Shown here: positions 8,544 through 15,776 of the stretch, one piece after another
Layout of the letters: each line of letters begins with the position of its first letter
How positions within the stretch are numbered: position 1 is the stretch's first letter
NCBI RefSeq assembly: GCF_900119315.1
Contig: NZ_LT827010.1
Coordinates: 3,257,001 to 3,321,000 of the forward strand
DNA length: 64,000 nt
Origin: Actinoplanes sp. SE50/110
GTDB lineage: Bacteria; Actinomycetota; Actinomycetes; Mycobacteriales; Micromonosporaceae
Direction: 5' to 3'
Notes under the pieces: model-generated
The model's database searches: none
What the model was told of the DNA's origin: nothing
Seen by the model: only the letters and a program-made list of their open reading frames with translations
Position numbers and translations under genes: made by a program

Positions 8544-9525
8544 CGCGCTGCACATCCCGGCCGATCCCGGCCAGTACGGGTACACGTTCGGCGGCCGCGA
8601 GGCGATCGCCTCGATCAAGCCGGGCGACACGGTCACCCTGCGCACCCTGGACTGCTTCGGCGGCAAGGTCCGCTCGGTCACCGACCTGCCCAGCCAGGTC
8701 TGCGAGTTCCCCTACCTCAACCCGGTCACCGGCCCGCTCCACGTCGAGGGCGCCCAGCCGGGGGACACCCTCGCGGTGCACGTGGTGTCGCTGACCCCGG
8801 CCTCGCCGGTCGGCATCTCGTCGACGTTCCCGCACTTCGGGGCACTCACGTCGACCGGATACACGCGTACGCTGCAGGCGCCGCTCGAGGAGCGGGTCTG
8901 GTTGTACGACATCGACCTGGCCGCGCAGACCGTGCGGTACCGGGCGAGCCGCAGCGACTTCACGGTCGACCTGGAGCTCGCCCCGATGCTGGGCACGGTC
9001 GGCGTCGCGCCGGCCGCCCACGAGGTGCGTCAGACCATCGTGCCGGACGTGCACGGCGGCAACCTGGACACCCCGCTGCTCGGCCCGGGCGCCACCCTCT
9101 ACCTCGGCGTGAACGTGCCCGGTGCGCTGCTCGCGCTCGGCGACGGCCACGCCCGGCAGGGTGACGGCGAGGTCTGCGGCGTCGCGGTCGAGGTGGCCAT
9201 GGACGTCACCATCCGGGTCGACGTGATCTCCGGCGTGCCGACCGGCACCCCGCGTCTGGAGACCGACGCCCAGCTGGTGTCGCTGGGCGCCGCCCGGCCG
9301 CTGGAGGACGCGTTCCGGATCAGCCAGGACGACCTGGTCCGGCACGTGGCCGCCCTGACCGGACTGGACCTGCTCGATGCGTACCAGCTGGTGTCGCAGA
9401 CGACGAGCGCCCGCGCGGGCAACGTCGTCGACCCGCAGTACGTGATGAGCGCCGGCATCGACAAGAAGTACCTGCCCGGGGTCACCGCGTACAGCGGGAT
9501 CCACGAGCGACTGCGGAACGGCTGA
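8536..9525 (+). CDS. Acetamidase/formamidase family amidohydrolase
   Basis: 329 residues covering the whole FmdA/AmdA family fold. The hallmark GDGHARQGDGEVCG segment is present, as is DCFGGKVRS near the N-terminus. These enzymes hydrolyse short-chain amides such as formamide or acetamide to ammonia and the acid. The ATG lies inside the last codons of the permease gene (eight-base overlap), indicating translational coupling and a joint role in amide-nitrogen use. No signal peptide: cytoplasmic. Members differ in specificity between formamide, acetamide and larger amides, so the substrate is open. Confidence 0.92.
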   Translation: MSDALHIPADPGQYGYTFGGREAIASIKPGDTVTLRTLDCFGGKVRSVTDLPSQVCEFPYLNPVTGPLHVEGAQPGDTLAVHVVSLTPASPVGISSTFPHFGALTSTGYTRTLQAPLEERVWLYDIDLAAQTVRYRASRSDFTVDLELAPMLGTVGVAPAAHEVRQTIVPDVHGGNLDTPLLGPGATLYLGVNVPGALLALGDGHARQGDGEVCGVAVEVAMDVTIRVDVISGVPTGTPRLETDAQLVSLGAARPLEDAFRISQDDLVRHVAALTGLDLLDAYQLVSQTTSARAGNVVDPQYVMSAGIDKKYLPGVTAYSGIHERLRNG

Positions 9526-9536
9526 CAGAAGTAATC

Positions 9537-10217
9537 ATGCGACGCCCCGGACTCGACCCCACCCTCGTCCGCGAGCAGCTGTTCATCCTGGCGCACGACG
9601 AGACCAGGCACATGCGGCCGCGCCTGCACGTGCCGGCCCTGTCGGCCGGCCTGGCCGGCGCGACGGTGATGGACCTGCTGATCGCCCAGCGGGTGATGAT
9701 CGAGTCCGGGACGGTGCAACCCGACTGGTATCAGCGGGAGACCACGTTCGACCCGGTCACCGACGACGTGCTCGCGCTGATCATGCAGAAGGCGCCCGGC
9801 CCGGCGCTGCCCGGCCTGATCCGCGCGATCGCACCCAGCATGTACGAGCGCACCGCCGCCGCCCTGATCCACAAGGGTGTCCTGCTGGAGTCCCCGGCGC
9901 GGCGCTGGCGCAAGAAGGAGTATGAGATCGCCGAGGAGGGCATCTCGGTCCGGGTCCGGGCGAAGGTGGGTTACCGGCTCGACGGCCGGGACGGCCCCTC
10001 CCCGGACGCCGACTGCCTGTGCACCCTGGTCTCGGCGCTCGGCCTGCACGCGGCGCTGCTGCGCGGCACCCGGGCCGAGCTCGAACCGCTGATGCAGCGG
10101 ATCAGCCGTGACCTGCCGGACCGTGCCCGCCCCACCCGGCACCCGATCGGCGGCGCCCCGGCGGTCGCCGCGGCCGTGCTCGCCCTCGTCCAGGATCTGG
10201 CCACCTCGGCGATGTGA
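9537..10217 (+). CDS. GPP34 family phosphoprotein
   Basis: 226 residues matching the actinobacterial GPP34 (GOLPH3-like) family: N-terminal REQLFILAHDE, then LSAGLAGATVMDLLIAQRV and a C-terminal RRPxR-like helix-rich half. Eukaryotic GOLPH3 binds PtdIns4P and glycosyltransferases; the bacterial role is unknown, though many actinomycetes carry multiple copies. It starts 11 bases after the amidase and may be in the same transcript, but there is no obvious functional link. It is convergent with the next gene with only 12 bases between the stops. Confidence 0.88.
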   Translation: MRRPGLDPTLVREQLFILAHDETRHMRPRLHVPALSAGLAGATVMDLLIAQRVMIESGTVQPDWYQRETTFDPVTDDVLALIMQKAPGPALPGLIRAIAPSMYERTAAALIHKGVLLESPARRWRKKEYEIAEEGISVRVRAKVGYRLDGRDGPSPDADCLCTLVSALGLHAALLRGTRAELEPLMQRISRDLPDRARPTRHPIGGAPAVAAAVLALVQDLATSAM

Positions 10218-10229
10218 GACACGTGCGGG

Positions 10230-10691
10230 TCAGCGGTGCCGGCCGGCCTTGAGCATCTCGACGGTCTCGGCGACCCGCTGCGCGCGGGTCGCCTCCCGTT
10301 TCGCCTCACCGATCCAGCGCGCGAACTCTTTGCGATGCGAAAAGGCCAGTCGGTCGTACGCGGTCTGCGCGGCCCCGTCCGCGGCCAGCGCGGCGGCCAG
10401 CTCCGCCGGGACCTCCACGGTGCGTTCGCCGGCGTCGGCGGCCACCGTCACCTCGTACGCCGTGCCGATCTCCACCCCGGCCTGCGCCCGCGCCGCCTTG
10501 GCCAGGCCGATCATGTTCTCGCCGCCCATCCGGGCCAGCCGCAGCGGCAGCGTCACCCCGTTCACCGTGAGCCGCACCGGGAACGCCTTCCTCCCGTCGC
10601 CGACGGCCGCGACCTGCTCGTCGGAGAGCAGGAACGCGCCCGCCGGGCCACGTTTCTCCAGGGTCAGGGTGAGTGTCAGGATCTCCGCCAT
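10230..10691 (-). CDS. DUF1905/YdeI-type protein
   Basis: 153 residues. The N-terminal 95 match DUF1905 (a small beta-barrel; TLTLEKRGPAGAFLL, FPVRLTVNGVTLPL), and the C-terminal part (YDRLAFSHRKEFARWI, EAKREATRAQRVAETVEML) is the YdeI/bacteriocin-protection helical region. Proteins of this kind are common in actinomycetes and mostly uncharacterised. ATG 10691 has no Shine-Dalgarno site but has TACCGT six bases upstream, so it is probably read from a leaderless message. A longer in-frame extension to 10889 runs through the neighbouring gene and is not supported. Confidence 0.85.
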   Translation of the reverse strand: MAEILTLTLTLEKRGPAGAFLLSDEQVAAVGDGRKAFPVRLTVNGVTLPLRLARMGGENMIGLAKAARAQAGVEIGTAYEVTVAADAGERTVEVPAELAAALAADGAAQTAYDRLAFSHRKEFARWIGEAKREATRAQRVAETVEMLKAGRHR

Positions 10692-10697
10692 GCTGAC

Positions 10698-10703
10698 ACG
10701 GTA
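10698..10703 (-). promoter_or_regulatory. Leaderless -10 box (TACCGT)
   Basis: On the minus strand TACCGT ends six bases before ATG 10691. The box lies between two minus-strand genes, just outside the upstream gene's stop, so the DUF1905 gene probably has its own promoter. Confidence 0.5.
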
Positions 10704-10704
10704 G

Positions 10705-11010
10705 TCAGTCGTGGTGGTGATCCGTGGAGAACGCCCGCGCCAGCATCGCGGCGATTCCCACGCCGAGCACCGCGATGCCGACCTGCACACCGACCACGGC
10801 CCAGTCGAAGGTCCGGCCGGACACCGTGAAGAAGTGCGTGCTGTGCAGGTCGTACCGCTTGGACACCCAGGTCCCGGCGACCGCGGCACCCATCCCGACC
10901 AGCACCGTCGCGATCAGCCCGATGTTCTGCCGGCCGGGCAGCACGATCCGCGCCACCACCCCGATGATCGCGCCGAAGACGATCGCGGCGATCAGGTTCT
11001 GAGTGTTCAC
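10705..11010 (-). CDS. GlsB/YeaQ/YmgE-type membrane stress protein
   Basis: 101 residues. The first half has the family pattern of two Gly-rich spans separated by a short basic loop (FGAIIGVVARIVLPGRQNIG, then LIATVLVGMGAAVAGTW); a third span follows at the C-terminus, ending in an acidic/His tail (STDHHHD). The family (also called transglycosylase-associated) responds to envelope stress in Gram-positive bacteria, but its biochemical role is unclear. GTG 11010 has a good GGGAGGA site. The region between residues 50 and 75 (YDLHSTHFFTVSGRTFDW) is longer than in the 80-residue classical members. Confidence 0.82.
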   Translation of the reverse strand: MNTQNLIAAIVFGAIIGVVARIVLPGRQNIGLIATVLVGMGAAVAGTWVSKRYDLHSTHFFTVSGRTFDWAVVGVQVGIAVLGVGIAAMLARAFSTDHHHD

Positions 11011-11058
11011 TGACTTCCTCCCAAGGACATCGCGTCGATGCCCATGGTGACGGCCGCG

Positions 11059-11520
11059 TCAAGCCTGGTAGTCACCGCCCGGCTGCCGGGTGATGACGTT
11101 CAGCCGATTCCACGCGTTGATCACCGCGATCTGTGCGGTCAGCGCCGCCAGTTGCTCGGCGTCGAAGTGCTCGGCGGCGGCCGCCCACACCTCGTCGCCC
11201 ACCCCACCGGCCGCGTCGGCGATCCGGGTGCCCTCCTCGGCCAGCTCCAGGGCGGCCCGCTCGGCGTCGGTGAAGACGGTCGCCTCCCGCCAGCCGGCGA
11301 CCAGGTGCAGGCGCACCGGCGACTCGCCGGCCTTGGTGGCGTCCTTGGTGTGCATGTCGATGCAGAAGGCGCAGCCGTTGATCTGGCTGGCCCGGATCTC
11401 CACCAGGTGCCGCACGGTTTCCGGCAGCGGCGACTCGGCGATCGCGCGGGATGCCGCGAACAGGTGCTTGGCGACCTGGCCGCTGACGTGGCTGCCACGG
11501 TGGTCCAGACGTGCGTTCAT
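11059..11520 (-). CDS. Carboxymuconolactone decarboxylase/AhpD-like protein
   Basis: 153 residues of the alkylhydroperoxidase D-like fold. The redox motif CAFCIDMH (CxxC plus downstream His) is intact at about residues 50-57, consistent with peroxidase or thiol-disulfide activity rather than lactone decarboxylation. Such small AhpD-like proteins are commonly linked to oxidative stress. It stands alone on the minus strand between the membrane stress protein and the arabinanase. A GGTAGGGAG segment upstream of ATG 11520 may act as a ribosome site, though the spacing is long. Confidence 0.9.
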   Translation of the reverse strand: MNARLDHRGSHVSGQVAKHLFAASRAIAESPLPETVRHLVEIRASQINGCAFCIDMHTKDATKAGESPVRLHLVAGWREATVFTDAERAALELAEEGTRIADAAGGVGDEVWAAAAEHFDAEQLAALTAQIAVINAWNRLNVITRQPGGDYQA

Positions 11521-11654
11521 GATGCCGTGCTCCCTACCTTGTGGGCTGTGCGGTTACACGGACAGGACTGGACAGCCGCTCCGGATGTGACAGCCCACCA
11601 CTGTGATCGATGCCACCCGGCCGTGGTGGCGTTCACCGCCGGGCGCTGCGCGGC

Positions 11655-12617
11655 TCAGTGGACGTACGGCCAGGCGGACGAGTCCCAGCCCAGCAGGTTG
11701 ATGCCGAGCCGGGCGTCGCCGGCCGACGTGTAGTAGTGGTAGAGCAGCACGTCGGAGTCGCTGTCGGTGAGGACGGCGGGATGCCCGGGCCCGTGGATCG
11801 CGCCGTGCGAGGCGAGGATCTCGGTGCCGCCGCCGGCCGTGGTCAGCGTGCCGGCCCGATCCCGGTACGGTCCGGTGATCGACGTGGACCGGGCCACCAT
11901 GATCCGGTACGTGCTGGACGCACCCCGGCAGCAGAAGTCGAACGCCAGGAAGAGGTAGTAGTAGCCGCCGTGCCGGAAGACGAACGGCGCCTCCACCGAC
12001 TTGCTGTTCACGAAGCGCTCGGCGACGGCGTCCATCGTGCTGTCGGCGCGCTTGCCGGTGGCCGGGTCCAGCCTCACCCTCTTGATCCCGGACCAGAACG
12101 AACCGAGGGTGAGCCACCACTCGCCGGACGGGGTGACGGTCAGATCGGGGTCGATGGCGTTCCAGTTCCCGCCGGCCGTGGACTCGATCACCTTGCCATG
12201 GTCGGTCCAGGTGCCGGCTGCACCGGTCGGGCTGGCGGCCAGGAAGATCGCCGACCGGCTCGAGCCGAACGTGGAGGCGGCGTAGTACATCAAATACCTA
12301 CCGCTATGGTACGAAATATCGGGCGCCCAGAGTGTGGCGCTGCCGCCGGTGTAGTCGTTCGCCCACGGCGTCCCGGTCGGGAAGGCCCTGCCGGCGGCCA
12401 CGAACCTGGTGCGGTCCGAGGAGGTCTTCAAGGTGATCCCGTCGCCGGTGGTGGCCAGCAGGTAGCCCCCGTTCGGCGTCTTCACCATGGATGGATCGTG
12501 GGCGGCCGTCGAGCCGGTGACCACGCCCGGATCGGGGTAGGAGGCGGCGGTGGCCGGCGGGACACCGACGGTGGTCGCGAGGAGCGCGGACAGCATCAGG
12601 GTGCGGAAGCGAGACAT
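11655..12617 (-). CDS. Secreted GH43 endo-1,5-alpha-L-arabinanase
   Basis: 320 residues: a signal peptide (SALLATTVGVPPATAAS, cleavage near residue 24) followed by a single five-bladed GH43 domain. The three acidic residues are visible: Asp in AHDPSMV (base), Asp in WNAIDPDLT (pKa modulator) and Glu in SVEAPFVF (acid). APDISYHSGRYLMYYA is typical of family 43 arabinanases, which cut the alpha-1,5-arabinan backbone of pectin. No carbohydrate-binding module is attached. A LacI-type operator-like palindrome lies about 100 bases upstream, suggesting sugar-dependent control. The exact substrate (arabinan versus arabinoxylan) is inferred. Confidence 0.9.
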   Translation of the reverse strand: MSRFRTLMLSALLATTVGVPPATAASYPDPGVVTGSTAAHDPSMVKTPNGGYLLATTGDGITLKTSSDRTRFVAAGRAFPTGTPWANDYTGGSATLWAPDISYHSGRYLMYYAASTFGSSRSAIFLAASPTGAAGTWTDHGKVIESTAGGNWNAIDPDLTVTPSGEWWLTLGSFWSGIKRVRLDPATGKRADSTMDAVAERFVNSKSVEAPFVFRHGGYYYLFLAFDFCCRGASSTYRIMVARSTSITGPYRDRAGTLTTAGGGTEILASHGAIHGPGHPAVLTDSDSDVLLYHYYTSAGDARLGINLLGWDSSAWPYVH

Positions 12618-12716
12618 GGGGGGATTCGCCTTCCGGTCTGGGGTGGCGGCCCCGATCGGGGAATCGGGGCCGCCGGGGGACGGTGGCGTTCATCGATGTC
12701 GATTCGATTGCGAGCA

Positions 12717-12730
12717 TGTTAACGCTCACA
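12717..12730. promoter_or_regulatory. LacI-family operator-like palindrome
   Basis: TGTTAACGCTCACA has the layout of LacI/GalR operators: two half sites TGTxAxC around a central CG. It lies 100 bases upstream of the arabinanase start on the minus strand, in the 308-base gap 12618-12925. No regulator gene is adjacent, so control would be in trans. The remainder of this gap shows no gene I can support. Confidence 0.45.
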
Positions 12731-12925
12731 CCCGGCGCCTCCGCAAGAGGCTCCCGGAAGAACGTCACCGGGCGCCCGGCAGCGCTACGTCGACTGCATC
12801 CACCGGTGCCGCGCCGACCTCGACCCGGCGTCGTCGGTCAAGCCGGCTGTGCGGCGCCGCGTGACCGCTGTCTGGTGGTCCCCGGACCCGGCCCTGCTGC
12901 TCGGCCTGATGCTGACCGAGCCGCG

Positions 12926-14992
12926 TCAGCTGGTCAGCACGACCAGCCGCTGAGTGGCCCGGGTCATCGCGACGTAGCGATCGACGGCACCCTCGACGCC
13001 GCTCCCGAAATCATCCGGATCGATCAGGATGACCAGGTCGAACTCCAGACCCTTGGCCAGGGCCGGGGTCAGTGAGCGGACCCGGTCGCGCCGCTGCCCG
13101 GGGAATCCGGACGGGCCGATCACACAGGCGACGCCCTCGTCGTTCGCCGCCAGCCACTGCGTCAGAATGCCGTCCAGCTCGGCGGTGTGTCCGTGGACGA
13201 CGGGCACACCGCTCTCCCGGATGGAGGTGGGCACATTGGCGTCCGGCAGGGCCGCCCGGATCACCGGCTCCGCCTCCGCCATCACCTCGGCCGGGGTCCG
13301 GTAGTTGATGGTCAGCGAGGCCAGGCCGATCCGGTCGAAACCGACCCGGCGCAGCCGCTCCTCCCACGACTCGGTGAAGCCGTGCCGGGCCTGCGCCCGG
13401 TCACCCACCACGGTGAAACTCCGCGACGGGCAGCGCAGCAGCAGCATCTGCCACTCCGCGTCGGTCAGCTCCTGCGCCTCGTCGACCACGATGTGCGCGA
13501 ACGGTCCGGCCAGCAGATCCGGATCGGCCGGCGGCAGCGTGCCGCCCTCGTCGAGCACCTCCCGCAGATCCTGCTGACGCAGCATGGTCATCAGGCCCTC
13601 GCCGTCGTCGTACTCGTTCGACGCGATCAGATCCTCGACCACCCGGTCCATGTCGCGGCGCCCGGCGGCCAGGGCGGCCTTCTGCCGGCGCGCCCGCTCG
13701 TCGGCCGAGGCGTCACCGAGCCGCTGCCGCGCCGCGTCGAGCAGCGGCAGGTCGGCCACCGTCCACCCCCGCGGGTCGGCCCGCTGCAGCCGCCGGACGT
13801 CCTCGGCGCCCAGCCAGGGAGCGCACCTGCGTAGATACGCCGGTACCGACCACAGGTCGGCGACCAGATCGGCGGCGTCCAGCAGCGGCCACGCCCGGTT
13901 CAGCGCCGTGCGCAGCTCCCGGCGCGTCTCGGTGTCCGGCTCGTCCAGGACGGCCAGCAACTCCGCCCAGATCGGCTCCCGGGCCTCGTTGTGCGGGGTG
14001 CCCGGATCCGGGGCGTCGAACGCGGCCGCCCAATCCGCGCGGCTCCCCACCGTGGGCCGGGCCGGCGGCTCCTCGTAGAACGCGACCGCCGCCTCCATCG
14101 CCCCGACCAGGCCGGCCTTCAACCGGGCCACCTCCGGATCGGACTCCTCGGCCGCGGCGGCGCCCTCCGGCACCAGGTCCCGCACCGTGCACGTCTGCAC
14201 ATCGTCCTCGCCCAGGCTGGGCAGCACGTCCGACACGTACGCCAGGTAGGGCTCGTGCGGGCCGACGAACAGCACCCCGCCGCGGCGCGCACTCATCCGC
14301 GGATCGGTGTACAGCAGGTACGCGGTACGGTGCAGGGCCACCACCGTCTTGCCGGTGCCCGGCCCGCCGTCCACGACCAGCGCACCGCGCGACCCGGCCC
14401 GGATGATCGCATCCTGGTCCGCCTGGATGGTGCCGAGCACGTCGCGCATCCGCGGCGAACGGCTGGTGCCCAGACTCGCGATGAACGCCGACTGATCGTC
14501 CAGGGCCACCGCGCCGTCCAGGGCGTCCGCCCGGTAGATCTCGTCCCAGAAGTCGATGATCCGGCCCTCCCGCCAGCGATACCGCCGGCGGCTGACCAGA
14601 CCCATCGGATTGCCGTGCGTGGCGCCGAAGAACGGCTCGGCGGCCGGCGAACGCCAGTCGACCAGCAGTCGGCCGCCCTCCCCGTCGGTCAGCCCGAGCC
14701 GGCCGATGTAGACCACCTCACCCGACTCGTGCACCATCCGGCCCAGGCACAGATCCAGGCTGAACCGGCGCAGCGCCCGCAACCGCGACGCCATCCGCCG
14801 CACCGCGTCGTCCCGGTCCACGGCCTGACGCCCCTTGCCGGCCGGAGCCTTGCGCTCGGCGTCCAGCCGCTGCTGCAGATCGGCGATCGACGCGCCGAGA
14901 CTCCCGGCGATCGCGGCGAAATGCTTCTCGTCCGCACCGATCAGATCCGGGTCGTCCTTCGCCGGATGCCTACGGAGATCGAAAACATGCAC
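12926..14992 (-). CDS. helR: HelR/HelD-like RNA polymerase recycling ATPase
   Basis: 688 residues with the architecture of HelD-family superfamily-1 ATPases: an N-terminal coiled-coil arm (DEKHFAAIAGSLGASIADLQ), a first helicase half with Walker A GGPGTGKT, a large helical insertion, Walker B-like VVDEAQELTD and the C-terminal motifs GDRAQ, INYRTP and YVAMTRATQRLVVL. HelR displaces rifamycins from RNA polymerase and rescues stalled enzyme; the class assignment to HelR rather than another HelD type is supported by the rifamycin-associated element 62 bases upstream. GTG 14992 is preceded by GGGGGAA. It is a single-gene transcription unit. Confidence 0.85.
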   Translation of the reverse strand: MHVFDLRRHPAKDDPDLIGADEKHFAAIAGSLGASIADLQQRLDAERKAPAGKGRQAVDRDDAVRRMASRLRALRRFSLDLCLGRMVHESGEVVYIGRLGLTDGEGGRLLVDWRSPAAEPFFGATHGNPMGLVSRRRYRWREGRIIDFWDEIYRADALDGAVALDDQSAFIASLGTSRSPRMRDVLGTIQADQDAIIRAGSRGALVVDGGPGTGKTVVALHRTAYLLYTDPRMSARRGGVLFVGPHEPYLAYVSDVLPSLGEDDVQTCTVRDLVPEGAAAAEESDPEVARLKAGLVGAMEAAVAFYEEPPARPTVGSRADWAAAFDAPDPGTPHNEAREPIWAELLAVLDEPDTETRRELRTALNRAWPLLDAADLVADLWSVPAYLRRCAPWLGAEDVRRLQRADPRGWTVADLPLLDAARQRLGDASADERARRQKAALAAGRRDMDRVVEDLIASNEYDDGEGLMTMLRQQDLREVLDEGGTLPPADPDLLAGPFAHIVVDEAQELTDAEWQMLLLRCPSRSFTVVGDRAQARHGFTESWEERLRRVGFDRIGLASLTINYRTPAEVMAEAEPVIRAALPDANVPTSIRESGVPVVHGHTAELDGILTQWLAANDEGVACVIGPSGFPGQRRDRVRSLTPALAKGLEFDLVILIDPDDFGSGVEGAVDRYVAMTRATQRLVVLTS

Positions 14993-15053
14993 CTGCGAGT
15001 TCCCCCGTTTTCCCCGCTCGCCGCGTTGACTTCAGCGATTCTGCCGGGGCGCC

Positions 15054-15073
15054 GGGGTCTTGCCGCAAGCCCC
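15054..15073. promoter_or_regulatory. Rifamycin-associated element (RAE)
   Basis: GGGGTCTTGCCGCAAGCCCC is a near-perfect inverted repeat (GGGG.CTTGC / GCAAG.CCCC) matching what I recall of the RAE described upstream of rifamycin-resistance genes of actinomycetes. It sits 62 bases before the helR start and just downstream of a TATAGC-like -10 on the minus strand (15081-15086), so it should control helR. Confidence 0.75.
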
Positions 15074-15142
15074 AGGGTCTGCTATAGGTTAGAAGTGGGA
15101 GGGAGTGTGTTCTCCCCTTGGCTTCTCCGGACATCGCCCGGA

Positions 15143-15200
15143 TCCTCGCCTCCCCTCGCCTCGCCTCGCCTCGCCTCGCCCGCTCGGCCTCACCTCGCCT
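15143..15200. repeat. CCTCG-rich low-complexity tract
   Basis: Seven or more near-consecutive CCTCG(C) units, then degenerate copies. It lies in the 329-base stretch 14993-15321 between helR and a short ORF; besides this tract and the RAE I see nothing else in that stretch. Simple slippage is a sufficient explanation. Confidence 0.7.
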
Positions 15201-15321
15201 TCCCTCGCGGACGCGGACAACCATGCTGCCGCCCCGACCCGCCCTGCCCGAGATCGACGAGCGCGTTTGCCACTCGCATCGGGCTGACATACTGGCGGGC
15301 TCCTGACCTGGGGAGCGCGTG

Positions 15322-15396
15322 GTGACACTGATCGAACTGGACCGCGAGCCGGACGAGCGGGACTTCCAGAAGGCGTGCGCGGCACCCGTTCAGTAG
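15322..15396 (+). pseudogene. 24-residue ORF, possible truncated gene start
   Basis: GTG 15322 follows a GGGGAGCG ribosome-site-like sequence and encodes VTLIELDREPDERDFQKACA and four more residues before TAG. The composition looks like a genuine protein N-terminus, but the frame stops inside the end of the convergent DUF1304 gene (seven-base overlap). It may be the 5' stump of a gene whose remainder was lost, or a real micro-ORF. No family is recognised. Confidence 0.3.
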
Positions 15397-15755
15397 CCGC
15401 CCAGCAGGACGAACAGCAGGGCCAGTGCGGCGGGGACGGTCTGTACGTACAGGATCCTCCGGCTCGCGGTGGTCGCGCCGACGATGCCGGCGACGGCGAC
15501 GCACACCAGGAAGAAGATCTTCGCGGCGAAGCCCGTGTGGCCGCCGGCGATCAGGCCGGCGATCAGGCCGGCCGCCAGGAAGCCGTTGTAGAGACCCTGG
15601 TTGAGGCCGAGCACCCGGGTCTGCTCGGCGAACTCGGGAGTCAGGCCGAACGCCTTGCGGCCCTGCGGTTTCGTCCACAGGACCGTTTCCAGCACGACGA
15701 TGTACATGTGGATCAGCGCCACGAGCCCGGTCAGGACGTTCCCCACGATGATCAT
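15390..15755 (-). CDS. DUF1304 membrane protein
   Basis: 121 residues with four spans. The N-terminal helix LTGLVALIHMYIVVLETVLW, then GRKAFGL, LNQGLYNGFLAAGL and a last span LALLFVLLGGY are the DUF1304 pattern. Function is unknown; the family is widespread in bacteria. The start lacks a Shine-Dalgarno site and is preceded by TAACCT seven bases upstream, so it is probably leaderless. It follows SelO on the same strand after 21 bases, but the promoter-like box in that gap suggests an independent start. Confidence 0.88.
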   Translation of the reverse strand: MIIVGNVLTGLVALIHMYIVVLETVLWTKPQGRKAFGLTPEFAEQTRVLGLNQGLYNGFLAAGLIAGLIAGGHTGFAAKIFFLVCVAVAGIVGATTASRRILYVQTVPAALALLFVLLGGY

Positions 15756-15762
15756 GGCGGTG

Positions 15763-15768
15763 AGGTTA
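15763..15768 (-). promoter_or_regulatory. Leaderless -10 box (TAACCT)
   Basis: On the minus strand TAACCT ends seven bases before ATG 15755, with no ribosome site in between. Confidence 0.45.
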
Positions 15769-15776
15769 CCGGCCGG

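Noticed and set aside
9877..10092. 71-codon frame inside the GPP34 gene
   Set aside because: Shadow in another frame of a conserved family gene.
12731..12925. Plus-strand frame RYVDCIHRCRADLDPASSVK between arabinanase and helR
   Set aside because: No start codon with a ribosome site, no family, and it runs into the helR 3' end; coding status not supported.
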